The notes beneath the pieces are model-generated. The model did no database searches, was not told where the DNA came from, and saw nothing but the letters and a program-made list of their open reading frames with translations. Made by a program: the position numbers and the translations under genes. 64,000 nucleotides of DNA from Anatilimnocola aggregata (GTDB taxonomy: Bacteria; Planctomycetota; Planctomycetia; Pirellulales; Pirellulaceae), in NCBI RefSeq assembly GCF_007747655.1, contig NZ_CP036274.1:868001-932000 (forward strand). Reading direction: 5' to 3'. Shown here in pieces: positions 7,759 to 16,924 of the stretch (positions are counted from its first letter, which is position 1; the number at the start of each line of letters is the position of its first letter).

Positions 7759-8641
7759 AGCAACATCCTCCCTTAGGAAAAACTTGGCGAGTCGAGCAGC
7801 AAACGAAACAGATCGATCCGCTCTGAACTCACCTATGCCACGGTCCGCGGTTCCTGTCGCCATGTTTCCAGTGCGATAGTGCCAGTGTGCCGTAACATCC
7901 CGTGTGTCACATCCACTCTGGCAGGCGGTCCGGTAACTCCCTGCTTTGGTCACTCGCGTTGTGTCGTTGAAGACAGCTCGTTGTCGACTTGAGATCGGCA
8001 ACTTTTGTGGTCAAGTGTCATTGACAAAAGTCATCGACATTTTTTCCACGCGAGTTGCTACCAATGTTGCGAGTTGCTTGCAAATCGTCAAGAGGAAATG
8101 TCGCCGCGCGCTCCAACATCGTGCAAGAATTCAGCGCGCGAAGGATGTCGCGCGACACTTACTCGTGCGCTTTCGCGCGCGTGCGCAGCGGCGCCGCCCA
8201 GTCCTTTCGCAGCGCTGAAAACAGTGCGCGCTGAACTGCACACATGATCGATAGCGTTCACTCTACACACGGTGATACCGCTTGCGCAGCGCTAATTGCA
8301 GGTTGCCTCTCGTCCGCGGTGCCACGTTATTTTTCGCAAAATTCAGCCTGTTTTTTCGCAATTCTAAGGACTCACCTGTTTGACTCTTGAGTCCGCGCAG
8401 GTGCGTGCGCGCCGCACATCGTGAGTTCGTTTCTGCGCAGCGCTCATCGCGCGCGAACTACGCAGACCTGACATTGAACACTCACGCTCGCGCGCTGATC
8501 ACAGTCGCGCGCGAGCGCTGACGAAGAGAAAACCTGCGCTGAAAAGACGCGCGAAATATTTTTTCAAATTTGTGCGCGCGGCTCGCGTTTACTGGTCACT
8601 CGCAGACAAGAAATGTGACATCGCGCGCGTTCGCGCGATCT
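7759..8641. other. Long non-coding region saturated with GCGC motifs
   Basis: 883 bases with no credible gene. From about 8100 to 8640 GCGC and CGCGCG runs occur more than twenty times, including the related strings TGCGCAGCGC (8283, 8434), GTGCGCAGCG (8181) and CGCAGCGCT (8208), alternating with A/T tracts such as AATATTTTTTCAAATTT (8555). Its base pattern differs sharply from the surrounding coding DNA. It separates the prepilin peptidase stop from the H1-like start. Possible roles are protein-binding array, structured RNA, replication-related site or expanded repeat; none is proven. Confidence 0.55.
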
Positions 8642-9898
8642 CTAGTGACCTTCGATGCGCGCCCAAATCGCATCTCGAATGAGGCGCCACACCATCAGCA
8701 TGCCGGTCATCGCGAGCAAGAAGAAGGCGATGGCGATGGGGACGAGTGCGCCGAGTTCGAAGATGCCACGGGCATATCCTTCCCACAGTCCACGCCAGGC
8801 AACGATCACGATCACGGTTGCCAAAGAAAGATACGGACCAAAGGCAATATCTTTGCGCCTGGTGATGATGAATTGTGTCAGCGCGACAAAAACGGCAGCT
8901 GCCGGAGAGAGAAAAAAGACCAGCAACGACGCTTGCCAACCGACCACGACACCAATCATCGCCATGAGCGTGACATCGCCAAAACCCATCGCCTCTTGCT
9001 GCAACCCAATGCTGCCGCCGATGCGCACGCCCCACACCAGCCCGCCTGCAAAGGCAAGTCCAGCCAGAGAGGTGAGCAGCGACTGCCAATGTGTACCGCC
9101 CCACAGCCAGGTTCCGGTCACAGCCAGCGAAATCAAGACAAACAGGATTCCCAAACGCCACCAAGTGCCGTGGCGAATGATACTTGCGATGTAAAACTGG
9201 GCAGCTTTGAGTGGGCCGCGGCGAAAAGTAAGCGTGCCGGGAACGATGGCCAGCCACCACAGCCAAACGATGGTCAGGGCCAGCGCCAACCCTGGCCAGT
9301 TCATGAATTCCGCCGGAAACATAACCGCTGGTCGAGAAGTAAGCAGGAGTGATTCAACCGTGGCAACGCCGGGCAGGGGGACACCGAAGTAGATCACAGG
9401 CAGATGAGCTGTCGGCCAAATTGTCATCACTAGCAGGAGCAACAACGTGCCGGGAAGGGTGACCGTATCGGGAATCGTTTGTTCGTCGAAGTCAATGAAC
9501 GTCGCGGCCGTCAGCAGGGCGATTAGCGCCGCGTGGGCGGCGAACATGGGATACCAGTAGCTAGTGGCGAGCGGCGCGCTGAGCGGAATGGGCGGCAGCA
9601 GTCCGCCTGTCGTCTCAAAATGAAACAGCCAGACCATGCCCGCCCCATAAACGGCTTCGATGAGTATCGGGCGAACCCAAAACCAACGGCCATGCAGGTG
9701 TTCTTCGCGCCGCAAGCGCCACCAACCATAAAGCGGGACGCAATCGAGCCAAGTGCGCGGTACCGCATGTTCCGGAGGGAGTGACCAAGGGCTGATCGGT
9801 CGTGCGCGGAACGCCAGGGTGTAGACCGCCCAGTTAATTCCACTACCGACCAGTAGCGCCACGACAAAGATCAGCACAGCGATCAGCGGCCCCATCAT
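8642..9898 (-). CDS. Prepilin peptidase (A24 family)
   Basis: A 418-residue polytopic membrane protein of the type IV prepilin peptidase family, which cleaves leader peptides of pilin-like proteins at the inner membrane. The two catalytic aspartates appear in TFIDFDEQTIPD (near residue 135) and in the GxGD-type motif MGFGDV (near residue 302). About eight hydrophobic segments are present, and the protein is longer than the ~260 residues of PilD because of extra segments between the Asp motifs. The N-terminal cysteine tetrad of the classical methylase domain is absent. The start overlaps the aroK stop (ATGA), indicating translational coupling. Confidence 0.85.
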   Translation of the reverse strand: MMGPLIAVLIFVVALLVGSGINWAVYTLAFRARPISPWSLPPEHAVPRTWLDCVPLYGWWRLRREEHLHGRWFWVRPILIEAVYGAGMVWLFHFETTGGLLPPIPLSAPLATSYWYPMFAAHAALIALLTAATFIDFDEQTIPDTVTLPGTLLLLLVMTIWPTAHLPVIYFGVPLPGVATVESLLLTSRPAVMFPAEFMNWPGLALALTIVWLWWLAIVPGTLTFRRGPLKAAQFYIASIIRHGTWWRLGILFVLISLAVTGTWLWGGTHWQSLLTSLAGLAFAGGLVWGVRIGGSIGLQQEAMGFGDVTLMAMIGVVVGWQASLLVFFLSPAAAVFVALTQFIITRRKDIAFGPYLSLATVIVIVAWRGLWEGYARGIFELGALVPIAIAFFLLAMTGMLMVWRLIRDAIWARIEGH

Positions 9899-10431
9899 TG
9901 CCGACCTTCCTGCTGAGTCACCAGCCAGGCGGCGATATGCTGCGCGATTGCAGGTGGTGCGTTATCATCCACGTCGACAATCAAGTTCGCGAGTGCGGCA
10001 TAGATCGGTTCGCGCACTGCGAGTAGCTGCTTCACTTCTTCAATACCGCCCCCGGCTGTGAGGTTCGGTCGCCGCGCTCCGGTGGTGGGATCTTGTTCGA
10101 TTCGCTTTATGAGCGTTTCGGCGCGAGCTCGCAGCCAGACAATGTGGCCGCTAGTGCGCAGCGCCGTCCGGTTTTCCTCTCGCAAGATGACACCGCCCCC
10201 CCAAGAGACCACGATCGGTTCGCGCGCTGTTAGTTCCCGGACAACCTGACTTTCGCGATCACGAAATCCTGCTTCGCCTTCGAGAGCAAAAATCTCGCGG
10301 ATCGTCTGTCCTGCCTGCTGCTCCAGGAGTTCGTCGGCATCGAACGCCGGCCACCCGAGGCGATCACCCAGAAGGCGGGCTACTGTGGTTTTGCCGCAGC
10401 CGCGATAGCCAACAAGATAAAGACTGGTCAT
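9895..10431 (-). CDS. aroK: Shikimate kinase
   Basis: Phosphorylates shikimate at the 3-hydroxyl with ATP in the chorismate pathway. The 178-residue product shows the Walker A loop GYRGCGKTT at residues 8-16, the shikimate-binding FRDRESQV, and GGGV further on, all standard for AroK/AroL. ATG at 10431 puts the P-loop at the usual distance from the N terminus; the frame runs further upstream without family sequence. It overlaps the prepilin peptidase start by four bases, forming a two-gene unit. Confidence 0.92.
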   Translation of the reverse strand: MTSLYLVGYRGCGKTTVARLLGDRLGWPAFDADELLEQQAGQTIREIFALEGEAGFRDRESQVVRELTAREPIVVSWGGGVILREENRTALRTSGHIVWLRARAETLIKRIEQDPTTGARRPNLTAGGGIEEVKQLLAVREPIYAALANLIVDVDDNAPPAIAQHIAAWLVTQQEGRQ

Positions 10432-10821
10432 GAGTTGAATTGACCGGGACGATGGAGCCGAGTTTGGGGAGAGTGATTGGCGTGAAAAAACGAACTGATC
10501 AGTTAGCTTCGCACTCAAGTCAGGCTGCTAACTGAACACAGGCAAGACAGTGCTGCTCTGGCTCTGCAGGTGTGCGGAATTCCGCGAGCAGTCGCGGCTG
10601 GCCGCAGCCGCTATCACCGCACTTTTTTACTAATCGGCAAAGTCACGGGGCAAGTGCTGTCAAAGCAGTGATTTCTGTCTGGCAACTTGGGGCGGTCGCA
10701 GAGGTTACCCCTCATTCACCGTTGTAATTCGTCTTGGCGGCCCAAGTGTTCCGATTTTACTATCAGAGAGGCGCGAATGTGCGGCCCCTCTAGGCGAATG
10801 CATGGAACGCGGAGCCGGGTG
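10432..10821. other. Divergent intergenic region (aroK / 899-residue protein)
   Basis: 390 bases between divergently transcribed genes, so promoters for both should lie here. A perfect 7-bp hairpin GCGGCTG-GCCG-CAGCCGC sits at 10594-10611, and a T-run follows about 12 bases later on the + strand. No confident -35/-10 pair was recognised. Confidence 0.4.
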
Positions 10822-13521
10822 ATGAGTCGACTTGTCCGACGCTACTCTTGGAAGTTTTTGGGTCTGGTACTGCTGATTGCCGTTCTAAGTCTGGTCGCGC
10901 CCTACGGGTGGCGACATTTCTTGCCTCAGCAGGCCGAACATCAGATCACTTCGCACTTTGGGGTGCCCGCGCACCTGCAAAGCCCGACGGAGAACGTGGA
11001 GTTCACTCCTTCTGCACCCGCGATGCAGACCGCACTGCCGTATCAGGTGGCAGAAGCCCCGCCGGCATTCGAACTGCCCGACTTCCCTGCCCATCAGCCA
11101 ACTCAGCTGACCGAACCGACCCCAGCCTCCGAAGAACCGCTGGAAACGCCGACGAATCCCGGTTTGGAAGCCTTTGAAACTCCGAAGCAAGTCGCGCCGA
11201 CTGGCCCGGTCGTGGCCGAGCAAATTGATCTCGATCCTTCCTTATCGGAACTTCCTACCCGTACCGCCCCCAAGTTCGATCTGGAACTGACTTCGCCAGG
11301 TTCAGAAGAAGCCCCTCCTACTGAAACTCCAGCTGAGCCTTCCTTGCCACCTGCGAGCCCACTGGAGCCGCGCACACTGCCCGATTCAGCAGACCTGCCC
11401 AATCAGGCGACCATCCGACCTGAAGTTCATCCCGATATTCCCGCCCCTCCGGCGCACACTTCGGCTGGAGTGTGGCCTTACCCCACGGCGCTGATCACTC
11501 AGCTGCGCGAACTTGCCGAAGAAGAACCATCAGCTGCCGCTTGGGCCCAGCGGACCATCGTCCAGCTGGAAGCTTTGGCGATGATTAACAAGCTGGAAGT
11601 GCCTGCGGTGGGCGCTGCCCTCGATGAACTCCATTTGCTTTCGTCGCAGGCCAAAGACATTGCCGCCGCCTTGCCAACCGATAATCAGCGGTCGCGCGTG
11701 CTGCGTGTGGGTTATGCGATTGTCCGTCGTATCGCCATCTGGCAAATCACGCATGCCGTGGCATTCGAAGCGGCAGATCGAAAGACTGCAGTTCCCAGTA
11801 CGGCGGATTGGTCACGCTGCCTCACGTCACTCGAACATAAACTGGCCACGCTGCCCGGCGGATCGCCCTGGACCAACTATCTGCGACTGGAACAAGCCAA
11901 GCAAAAGATCGGCTCCGCTGAAACTTCACCGGCCGAACGCCGCACTTTGGCCCGCGACATCCTCCGCCGCCTGAACTCGACACAATTTGATGCCAACCAA
12001 GGTGACTTCGCAGAATCTCCGGTCTTTGCCGATCTGACGCGCCACCTCAAGATCTGGTCCGATGAACCAGTCGACCTTGTCCACGTCCTGCAATCGATCG
12101 AAGACTACGAGCGACAAGACTTGACGGCCGAGAGCACCGCGCTGTCGAACGTCTATCAGCAGCTCCGCTGGTCGCCCGATGCACGGATTGCCGAACTGGG
12201 CGAGACGATCAACATGTACTATCGCAACGCCAACGTCCGCGTCGCGATCTCGGCTGAGCTCGTCAATCGCATGCTCCCCAAGGAAGCGCGGCAGTTCGAA
12301 TATGTGCAGGATTACATTCAGGGTGCGCGGGTTGAGGGAAACAGCGAAGCCAGCACGAAGCTGCGGTTAGTACTCCTGCCTGATCGACTTCGCTGGCGAA
12401 TGGGGCTGGAAGCGAATGGTCAGGTCGCTTCGGACACCTCATCGACGAAGGGCCCCGCCACCTTCTACCAGAATGGTGTTTCGAGTTATCGAGTGCGGAA
12501 AATGCTGCTCGTCGACCGCCGGGGTGTCCGCATGTTCAATGCCGAAGCCGAGGCCCAAGCCAATAACAACCTGCTCGATTACGAAACTTCGTATGACGGC
12601 ATTCCCCTGCTGGGGAGCATTGCTCGCGCGATCGCCATCAGCCAATACGACGCCGCGCAAGATTCGGCGCGGCTGGAAGTAGAAGGAAAGATCCAAGGTC
12701 GTGCCACTTCTCGCATCGATCAAGCGGTAGCCGAGCAGTTAAAGAAGGGGAAGGAAAACTTTCAGACCAAACTGCTCGAACCAATGCGCAAACTGCAACT
12801 CGAGCCAACGGCCGTCGATATGGAGACCACTCACGAGCGACTCATTGCCCGCTATCGCCTCGCCGGGCACGAGCAGCTGTCTTCGCATACGCCGCGGCCC
12901 CAAGCCCCCGGTGATAGCCTGCTGAGCGTACAGGTGCACGAAACGGCGTTGAACAACATTCTGAACCGATTGAACCTGTCGGGTCGCCGCATTGAACTGC
13001 GAGAGTTGTATCGCGAGGTCACTTCTGTCTTCTCGAAAGATGTCCCACCGCCGCCGGACGATTTGCCGGAAGATGTTTTCGTCACATTTATGGACAGTGA
13101 CCCAGTGCGAGTTGATTGCGATGAAGGCCGCGTCCGTCTCACGATCCGCATCGAGTCGCTGGAGCACGGCAAGTCGAAGTGGCAGAACTTCACGGTGCGG
13201 GGCTATTACGCTCCCTACTCCGACCAACTCGATGCCAACCTGGCGCGGGATGGAGTTATCGAACTGATCGGCAGCAAGCTGCGGTTCGGCGATCAGATCG
13301 CCCTCCGCGGGATCTTCAGCCGAGTGTTATCACGAAATCGCAAACTGAACCTCGTCAACAAGCAGATTGCAATGTCGCCTGAACTGCAGGATCAGCAGGT
13401 GACGCAGCTGGTCATTCACGATGGCTGGATCGGCGTCGCACTCGGACCAAAGCACCCGCAGCGGCAGACCATTGGACCAAGCATGACTACTCGTCCGGCC
13501 GAAGGACAGCGCTCGCGATAA
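10822..13521 (+). CDS. Large membrane-anchored protein of unknown function
   Basis: An 899-residue protein that I do not recognise. It opens with a basic stretch and one membrane segment (about residues 12-33, SWKFLGLVLLIAVLSLVAPY), then a long Pro/Glu/Thr-rich region to about residue 215, typical of an extended extracytoplasmic linker. The rest is folded sequence with alternating helix and strand and no catalytic motif evident; residues after ~480 look like a repeated beta-rich domain. GGAG lies 8 bases before ATG 10822. Topology suggests a short cytosolic tail and a large periplasmic/paryphoplasmic part. No neighbouring gene hints at its role. Confidence 0.75.
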   Translation: MSRLVRRYSWKFLGLVLLIAVLSLVAPYGWRHFLPQQAEHQITSHFGVPAHLQSPTENVEFTPSAPAMQTALPYQVAEAPPAFELPDFPAHQPTQLTEPTPASEEPLETPTNPGLEAFETPKQVAPTGPVVAEQIDLDPSLSELPTRTAPKFDLELTSPGSEEAPPTETPAEPSLPPASPLEPRTLPDSADLPNQATIRPEVHPDIPAPPAHTSAGVWPYPTALITQLRELAEEEPSAAAWAQRTIVQLEALAMINKLEVPAVGAALDELHLLSSQAKDIAAALPTDNQRSRVLRVGYAIVRRIAIWQITHAVAFEAADRKTAVPSTADWSRCLTSLEHKLATLPGGSPWTNYLRLEQAKQKIGSAETSPAERRTLARDILRRLNSTQFDANQGDFAESPVFADLTRHLKIWSDEPVDLVHVLQSIEDYERQDLTAESTALSNVYQQLRWSPDARIAELGETINMYYRNANVRVAISAELVNRMLPKEARQFEYVQDYIQGARVEGNSEASTKLRLVLLPDRLRWRMGLEANGQVASDTSSTKGPATFYQNGVSSYRVRKMLLVDRRGVRMFNAEAEAQANNNLLDYETSYDGIPLLGSIARAIAISQYDAAQDSARLEVEGKIQGRATSRIDQAVAEQLKKGKENFQTKLLEPMRKLQLEPTAVDMETTHERLIARYRLAGHEQLSSHTPRPQAPGDSLLSVQVHETALNNILNRLNLSGRRIELRELYREVTSVFSKDVPPPPDDLPEDVFVTFMDSDPVRVDCDEGRVRLTIRIESLEHGKSKWQNFTVRGYYAPYSDQLDANLARDGVIELIGSKLRFGDQIALRGIFSRVLSRNRKLNLVNKQIAMSPELQDQQVTQLVIHDGWIGVALGPKHPQRQTIGPSMTTRPAEGQRSR

Positions 13522-13715
13522 TCGTGGTCATTGCAGTCACAACGGCTGTCATCCCGCGATGGAGGCAGCCTTGCACGGCACGATCGTTACAACCCACATT
13601 GGCAAGCCGTGGTGGGTCGTGAACTGCGACCCGACAACGCGAGAATTTCGCCCAAGCACAGACCGGCAACCTATGTTTCAGGGAGCCGAGATTAGGTTTG
13701 TGTTCAGGTGCGACC

Positions 13716-14534
13716 ATGAATTCCTCAGAACAGCGTAATGCTTTTCGCATTCAGATGCCCGACGGGCAGAAGAAGGCGAGGCTGCGCATTGAGGGTCGGT
13801 CGTTCGATGTACAGCTGCTCGATGCTTCGTCAACGGGCGTCGCAATTGCTTGCCCGCTGACTGTGGGACTCGAAATCGACGATAAGTGCGAACTCCATAC
13901 GCCGAGCGGCGGCAGCTTCATTCGCATTGTGCGGAAGGAAGTCTTTTCCGACGGCATCTTGCTGGGTGCGGAGCGTACGGGTGATCTGTCGGATGCCAAG
14001 CGAGGTTGGCTGGCGGCGGTTCTGGAGTTTGTGACGCCGCCGAAATACTCTGTCGAAGGCTTCTCTGCCAAGCTGGCGGTGGGCTGGGCCGCAGGTTTAG
14101 TCCTTGCCATCTGTGGAATGGTCTACGCCTGTTGGCACTTTGGCTGGCTGGCGACGCATCAGCCGTTAGCTGCGGCACCAGCCGTGCAACTTCCGTTGAG
14201 CACGCCCGTAGTTGAAGAGCAGCTGCAACAGGCGGTTCGCACCGTCGAAGCTGCCTTGCCGGAGGTTCCGGTCGTTACTTCGGAAAGTGATCTCCGCGCG
14301 CTGAAGATATTCAACCAACAGAAGCTGTTGCTCTTGCCCGAAACGGCTCGCCGCCTACGTTTAACCCCCGCGCAAGAAAGCCAGATTCAGCGGGCCGTCG
14401 AAGCCGCCGCAGCAGCAGCGGCCGATACCTCGCGGAACGACTTCTGGGAATCCATTCGCCGCAGTGAAGTCCAAATTCTGAGCGTGCTCAGCCCGGGGCA
14501 AGTCAAAGCCTGGCGTCAACTGAACGGCACTTAA
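13716..14534 (+). CDS. PilZ-like domain protein with one membrane segment
   Basis: A 272-residue protein. The N-terminal ~110 residues resemble a PilZ domain: RNAFRI at residues 7-12 stands where RxxxR occurs and DASSTG at 36-41 where D/NxSxxG occurs. The first motif lacks the second Arg needed for cyclic-di-GMP binding in classical members, so ligand binding is doubtful. One membrane segment follows (about 119-141), then a short Pro/Ala linker and a helical C-terminal domain with an Ala-run (AAAAAAA). It follows the 899-residue protein in the same orientation after 194 bases. The start at 13716 avoids a weaker GTG upstream. Confidence 0.6.
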   Translation: MNSSEQRNAFRIQMPDGQKKARLRIEGRSFDVQLLDASSTGVAIACPLTVGLEIDDKCELHTPSGGSFIRIVRKEVFSDGILLGAERTGDLSDAKRGWLAAVLEFVTPPKYSVEGFSAKLAVGWAAGLVLAICGMVYACWHFGWLATHQPLAAAPAVQLPLSTPVVEEQLQQAVRTVEAALPEVPVVTSESDLRALKIFNQQKLLLLPETARRLRLTPAQESQIQRAVEAAAAAAADTSRNDFWESIRRSEVQILSVLSPGQVKAWRQLNGT

Positions 14535-14666
14535 GGGGGCGTAGGGAGCACGCCTGTCATTCGTCAGCCTGAGTTTCTGCTTCGCTACCCGCCCCAGTGC
14601 TTGCTCGCCGAGGGGTTTCTGCTTGCGCACGGGCTAGCATTCGCAACCGTGTTCATTCTTCCAGCC

Positions 14667-15758
14667 TTAGTTTTGAAAAGCGTTAAGCGAATTTAAGGCG
14701 AGAGCGCCCACTACCAGCACGAACGCGCTGCCGACCAGAACGACGATCATCAGTGCGACCGCACCGATTCCTTGTCCAGTGGTGCAGCGCTGCGCTTCCA
14801 TCAGCGCGTTCGCCAGGCAGGCGATACCCCAGACAAAGAACACGCAACTCCCCACGCAGGGCACCATGGCAACGATGCACATCCCGCCCAAGCTGTAGGC
14901 CATCACGCGAAGCGTCGTTTCGAAACCGAGGTTGGCACCTCCGACCAAATACAGGCAGCCGTGTAGCAGCGCCGCCCCGAGGTAGCAAAAGATGGGCATC
15001 AGTAAACAAAGTATGCCCATGCCAAACGCCATGCTCAGCATTTCCCAGACAAACTCGTCATCGCCACCTCCCCCGGCTTGAAGTGCCCCCATGCCAGCCT
15101 GCAGCACCAGGTTGTACGTCCAGAAAATGGTCGAGCAGCTTAGAAAAAACAATATTGGTACCAAGTGCCCGCCGGTGGGCTTCATCCGCCGAAAAGCCTC
15201 GTTCATTTCAAACAAAATCAACTTGAGTGTCTCGAACCAGGTGCCCAGGCCCATCGACAACTCCCACGGCAACCCTTGACCGACACCTGCCTGCTGTGGC
15301 ACTTGATGCGGCAAGAAGCCGCCCCCTGGCGAGGCATAAGGATTAGCGGCGGATGGTGCAAACGAAAACGGCTGATTCGAGCCCGGCTTGGATTCGCCCA
15401 AAGGCGTTGCTTCGGCAAACGGATTTGTCGCTGGTCCGGAATGTCCCGCGGGAGGGAGCGGAGAAAATGCACCAGCACTCGGCATCCACGTGGGTGCCGT
15501 GGGAGCGGGTGGAGTTGTGGGCGTTGGAAATGCTTGTGGTGGCAAGGGCTCCAATGGTTTTGGGTCGAACGAACCAAGTCCACTCGGATTTGCACCCAGA
15601 CTGCCGAGACCTGGTGACAACATACCCGGCGATGACGGGGCACTGGCAGGAATCTGATTGATCGTCTGACAACCGGGACAACGCGCCATTTTTCCGGCGC
15701 TGGCGTCGGGCACTCGCAATTGACGGCCGCATTGCGAGCAAGTGAGTTCGATGGGCAT
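14667..15758 (-). CDS. Zinc-ribbon membrane protein, tandem paralogue 3
   Basis: A 363-residue protein beginning with a zinc ribbon of the MJ0042 kind: CSQCGRQLRVPDASAGKMAR then CPGC. A Pro/Ser/Ala-rich linker (about residues 40-165) leads to a C-terminal region with five or so membrane segments, resembling a Yip1-type domain. It is 10 bases downstream of a paralogue with the same architecture and probably shares its message. Proteins of this build are common in planctomycetes and have no known function; the ribbon may bind nucleic acid or act as a protein-docking module on the cytosolic side. Confidence 0.75.
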   Translation of the reverse strand: MPIELTCSQCGRQLRVPDASAGKMARCPGCQTINQIPASAPSSPGMLSPGLGSLGANPSGLGSFDPKPLEPLPPQAFPTPTTPPAPTAPTWMPSAGAFSPLPPAGHSGPATNPFAEATPLGESKPGSNQPFSFAPSAANPYASPGGGFLPHQVPQQAGVGQGLPWELSMGLGTWFETLKLILFEMNEAFRRMKPTGGHLVPILFFLSCSTIFWTYNLVLQAGMGALQAGGGGDDEFVWEMLSMAFGMGILCLLMPIFCYLGAALLHGCLYLVGGANLGFETTLRVMAYSLGGMCIVAMVPCVGSCVFFVWGIACLANALMEAQRCTTGQGIGAVALMIVVLVGSAFVLVVGALALNSLNAFQN

Positions 15759-15768
15759 GCCAATCCGA

Positions 15769-16902
15769 TCAACGGGGAGCTTGCGACAAAGCCGCCACGA
15801 TTACAGAGAAAAACAAAACACCAATCAGAGCCAACAGCATAAAGCAAGCAATCAGCGGCAGCAGTACCACCAACGCGGCTCGCCCCATCGGCACTTCATG
15901 AGCCTTGTGCACCGCCACAATGTTGACCCCAATCGACCAGAAGACCTGAATGACCGGACCAATGACTGGAATGAGTTGAAGCCAGGTGAGCGAGCCTTGT
16001 GAAAAAGCGACAATCCGGAAGGAGGTATCAAATGTTTGCCGGCTCCCCCCCGTGATCAGCAGACAGATATGCAGAATCGCGGCAGCGATCAAATTGCCGA
16101 GCGTTGCCCCCAGCACCACGCCGACCGCCCCAGCCACCACATTGCCAATCAGGTTCATCAGCACCGCCGCACCGATGGCGTCGGCCGGCGCATCAAGCAG
16201 CGTCATCTGGATGTATGTCAGCGGCACGCCCCAGACAATGTTCGCCACGGCACCGATGCTCAGCCCGAGCATCGAGAACATCATCGGGCCACCCATGTCG
16301 CCCCGTTGCAGCATCATCGAGAAAGCGCGGCCCGGTTCGAACGAAACCAGTTTGGCGGTATCGATGTACGCCTTAACATCTTTCCTGCGAGACTTCTCCC
16401 AAGGCAGGCCAGCTCGACCAGCTTTGGACTTCTGCGGCGCTGGCGTTTGATAACCAATGTTCGGCGAAGCATATGGATTGACGGGTGCCGCAGCTCCAAA
16501 TGGCATTCCCCCACCGGGCGGTGGTGGTGGAGCTGCGGGTGGAGGTCCACCGAGAAAATCGAATGGACTCGGCTGATGCGGACCACTACCGTGCGGTCTG
16601 CCTGAGAAATCGAATGGGTTCGGGAGCGGGCTGTGGCTGGGAGGTCCGAAACCTGGGGGACCAATAGGTGGCGGTACGAATGGAGGTGGAGGAAAACCGG
16701 GCGGAGCAAAACCGGGTGCAGGTGGTGGCGGAGGACCGAAGCCCGGGTGAGGGGGTAATGTTGGTGGTGGCGGTGCGTGTGGACCAGCAACAGGGATCTG
16801 CATGAGCAGCTGACACTTCGGGCAACGAGCATTCTTGCCGGCACTCGCGTCCGGTACTCGCAGCAACTGATTGCACTGCGCGCAGCGAAACTCGATCGTC
16901 AT
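15769..16902 (-). CDS. Zinc-ribbon membrane protein, tandem paralogue 2
   Basis: A 377-residue paralogue of the genes on both sides. The ribbon reads CAQCNQLLRVPDASAGKNAR followed by CPKC at residues 7-30. The linker to about residue 165 is extreme in Pro, Gly and Phe and must be disordered. Several membrane segments follow in a Yip1-like C-terminal domain (about residues 205-370). Gaps of 10 and 22 bases to its neighbours indicate a three-gene operon. No catalytic residues are evident. Confidence 0.75.
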   Translation of the reverse strand: MTIEFRCAQCNQLLRVPDASAGKNARCPKCQLLMQIPVAGPHAPPPPTLPPHPGFGPPPPPAPGFAPPGFPPPPFVPPPIGPPGFGPPSHSPLPNPFDFSGRPHGSGPHQPSPFDFLGGPPPAAPPPPPGGGMPFGAAAPVNPYASPNIGYQTPAPQKSKAGRAGLPWEKSRRKDVKAYIDTAKLVSFEPGRAFSMMLQRGDMGGPMMFSMLGLSIGAVANIVWGVPLTYIQMTLLDAPADAIGAAVLMNLIGNVVAGAVGVVLGATLGNLIAAAILHICLLITGGSRQTFDTSFRIVAFSQGSLTWLQLIPVIGPVIQVFWSIGVNIVAVHKAHEVPMGRAALVVLLPLIACFMLLALIGVLFFSVIVAALSQAPR

Positions 16903-16924
16903 AAGTCAGCCATCAAGGTGAGAG

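Noticed and set aside
8570-9352. 260-codon + strand frame
   Set aside because: Antisense to the prepilin peptidase; composition Gln/His/Arg-rich with no motif.
10594-10611. GC hairpin with a later T-run as an intrinsic terminator
   Set aside because: It lies between divergent starts, where no + strand transcript should end, and the T-run is about 12 bases away.
13716-13840. Cyclic-di-GMP binding by the PilZ-like domain
   Set aside because: The RxxxR motif is reduced to RNAFRI without the second Arg in the correct place, so binding cannot be claimed.
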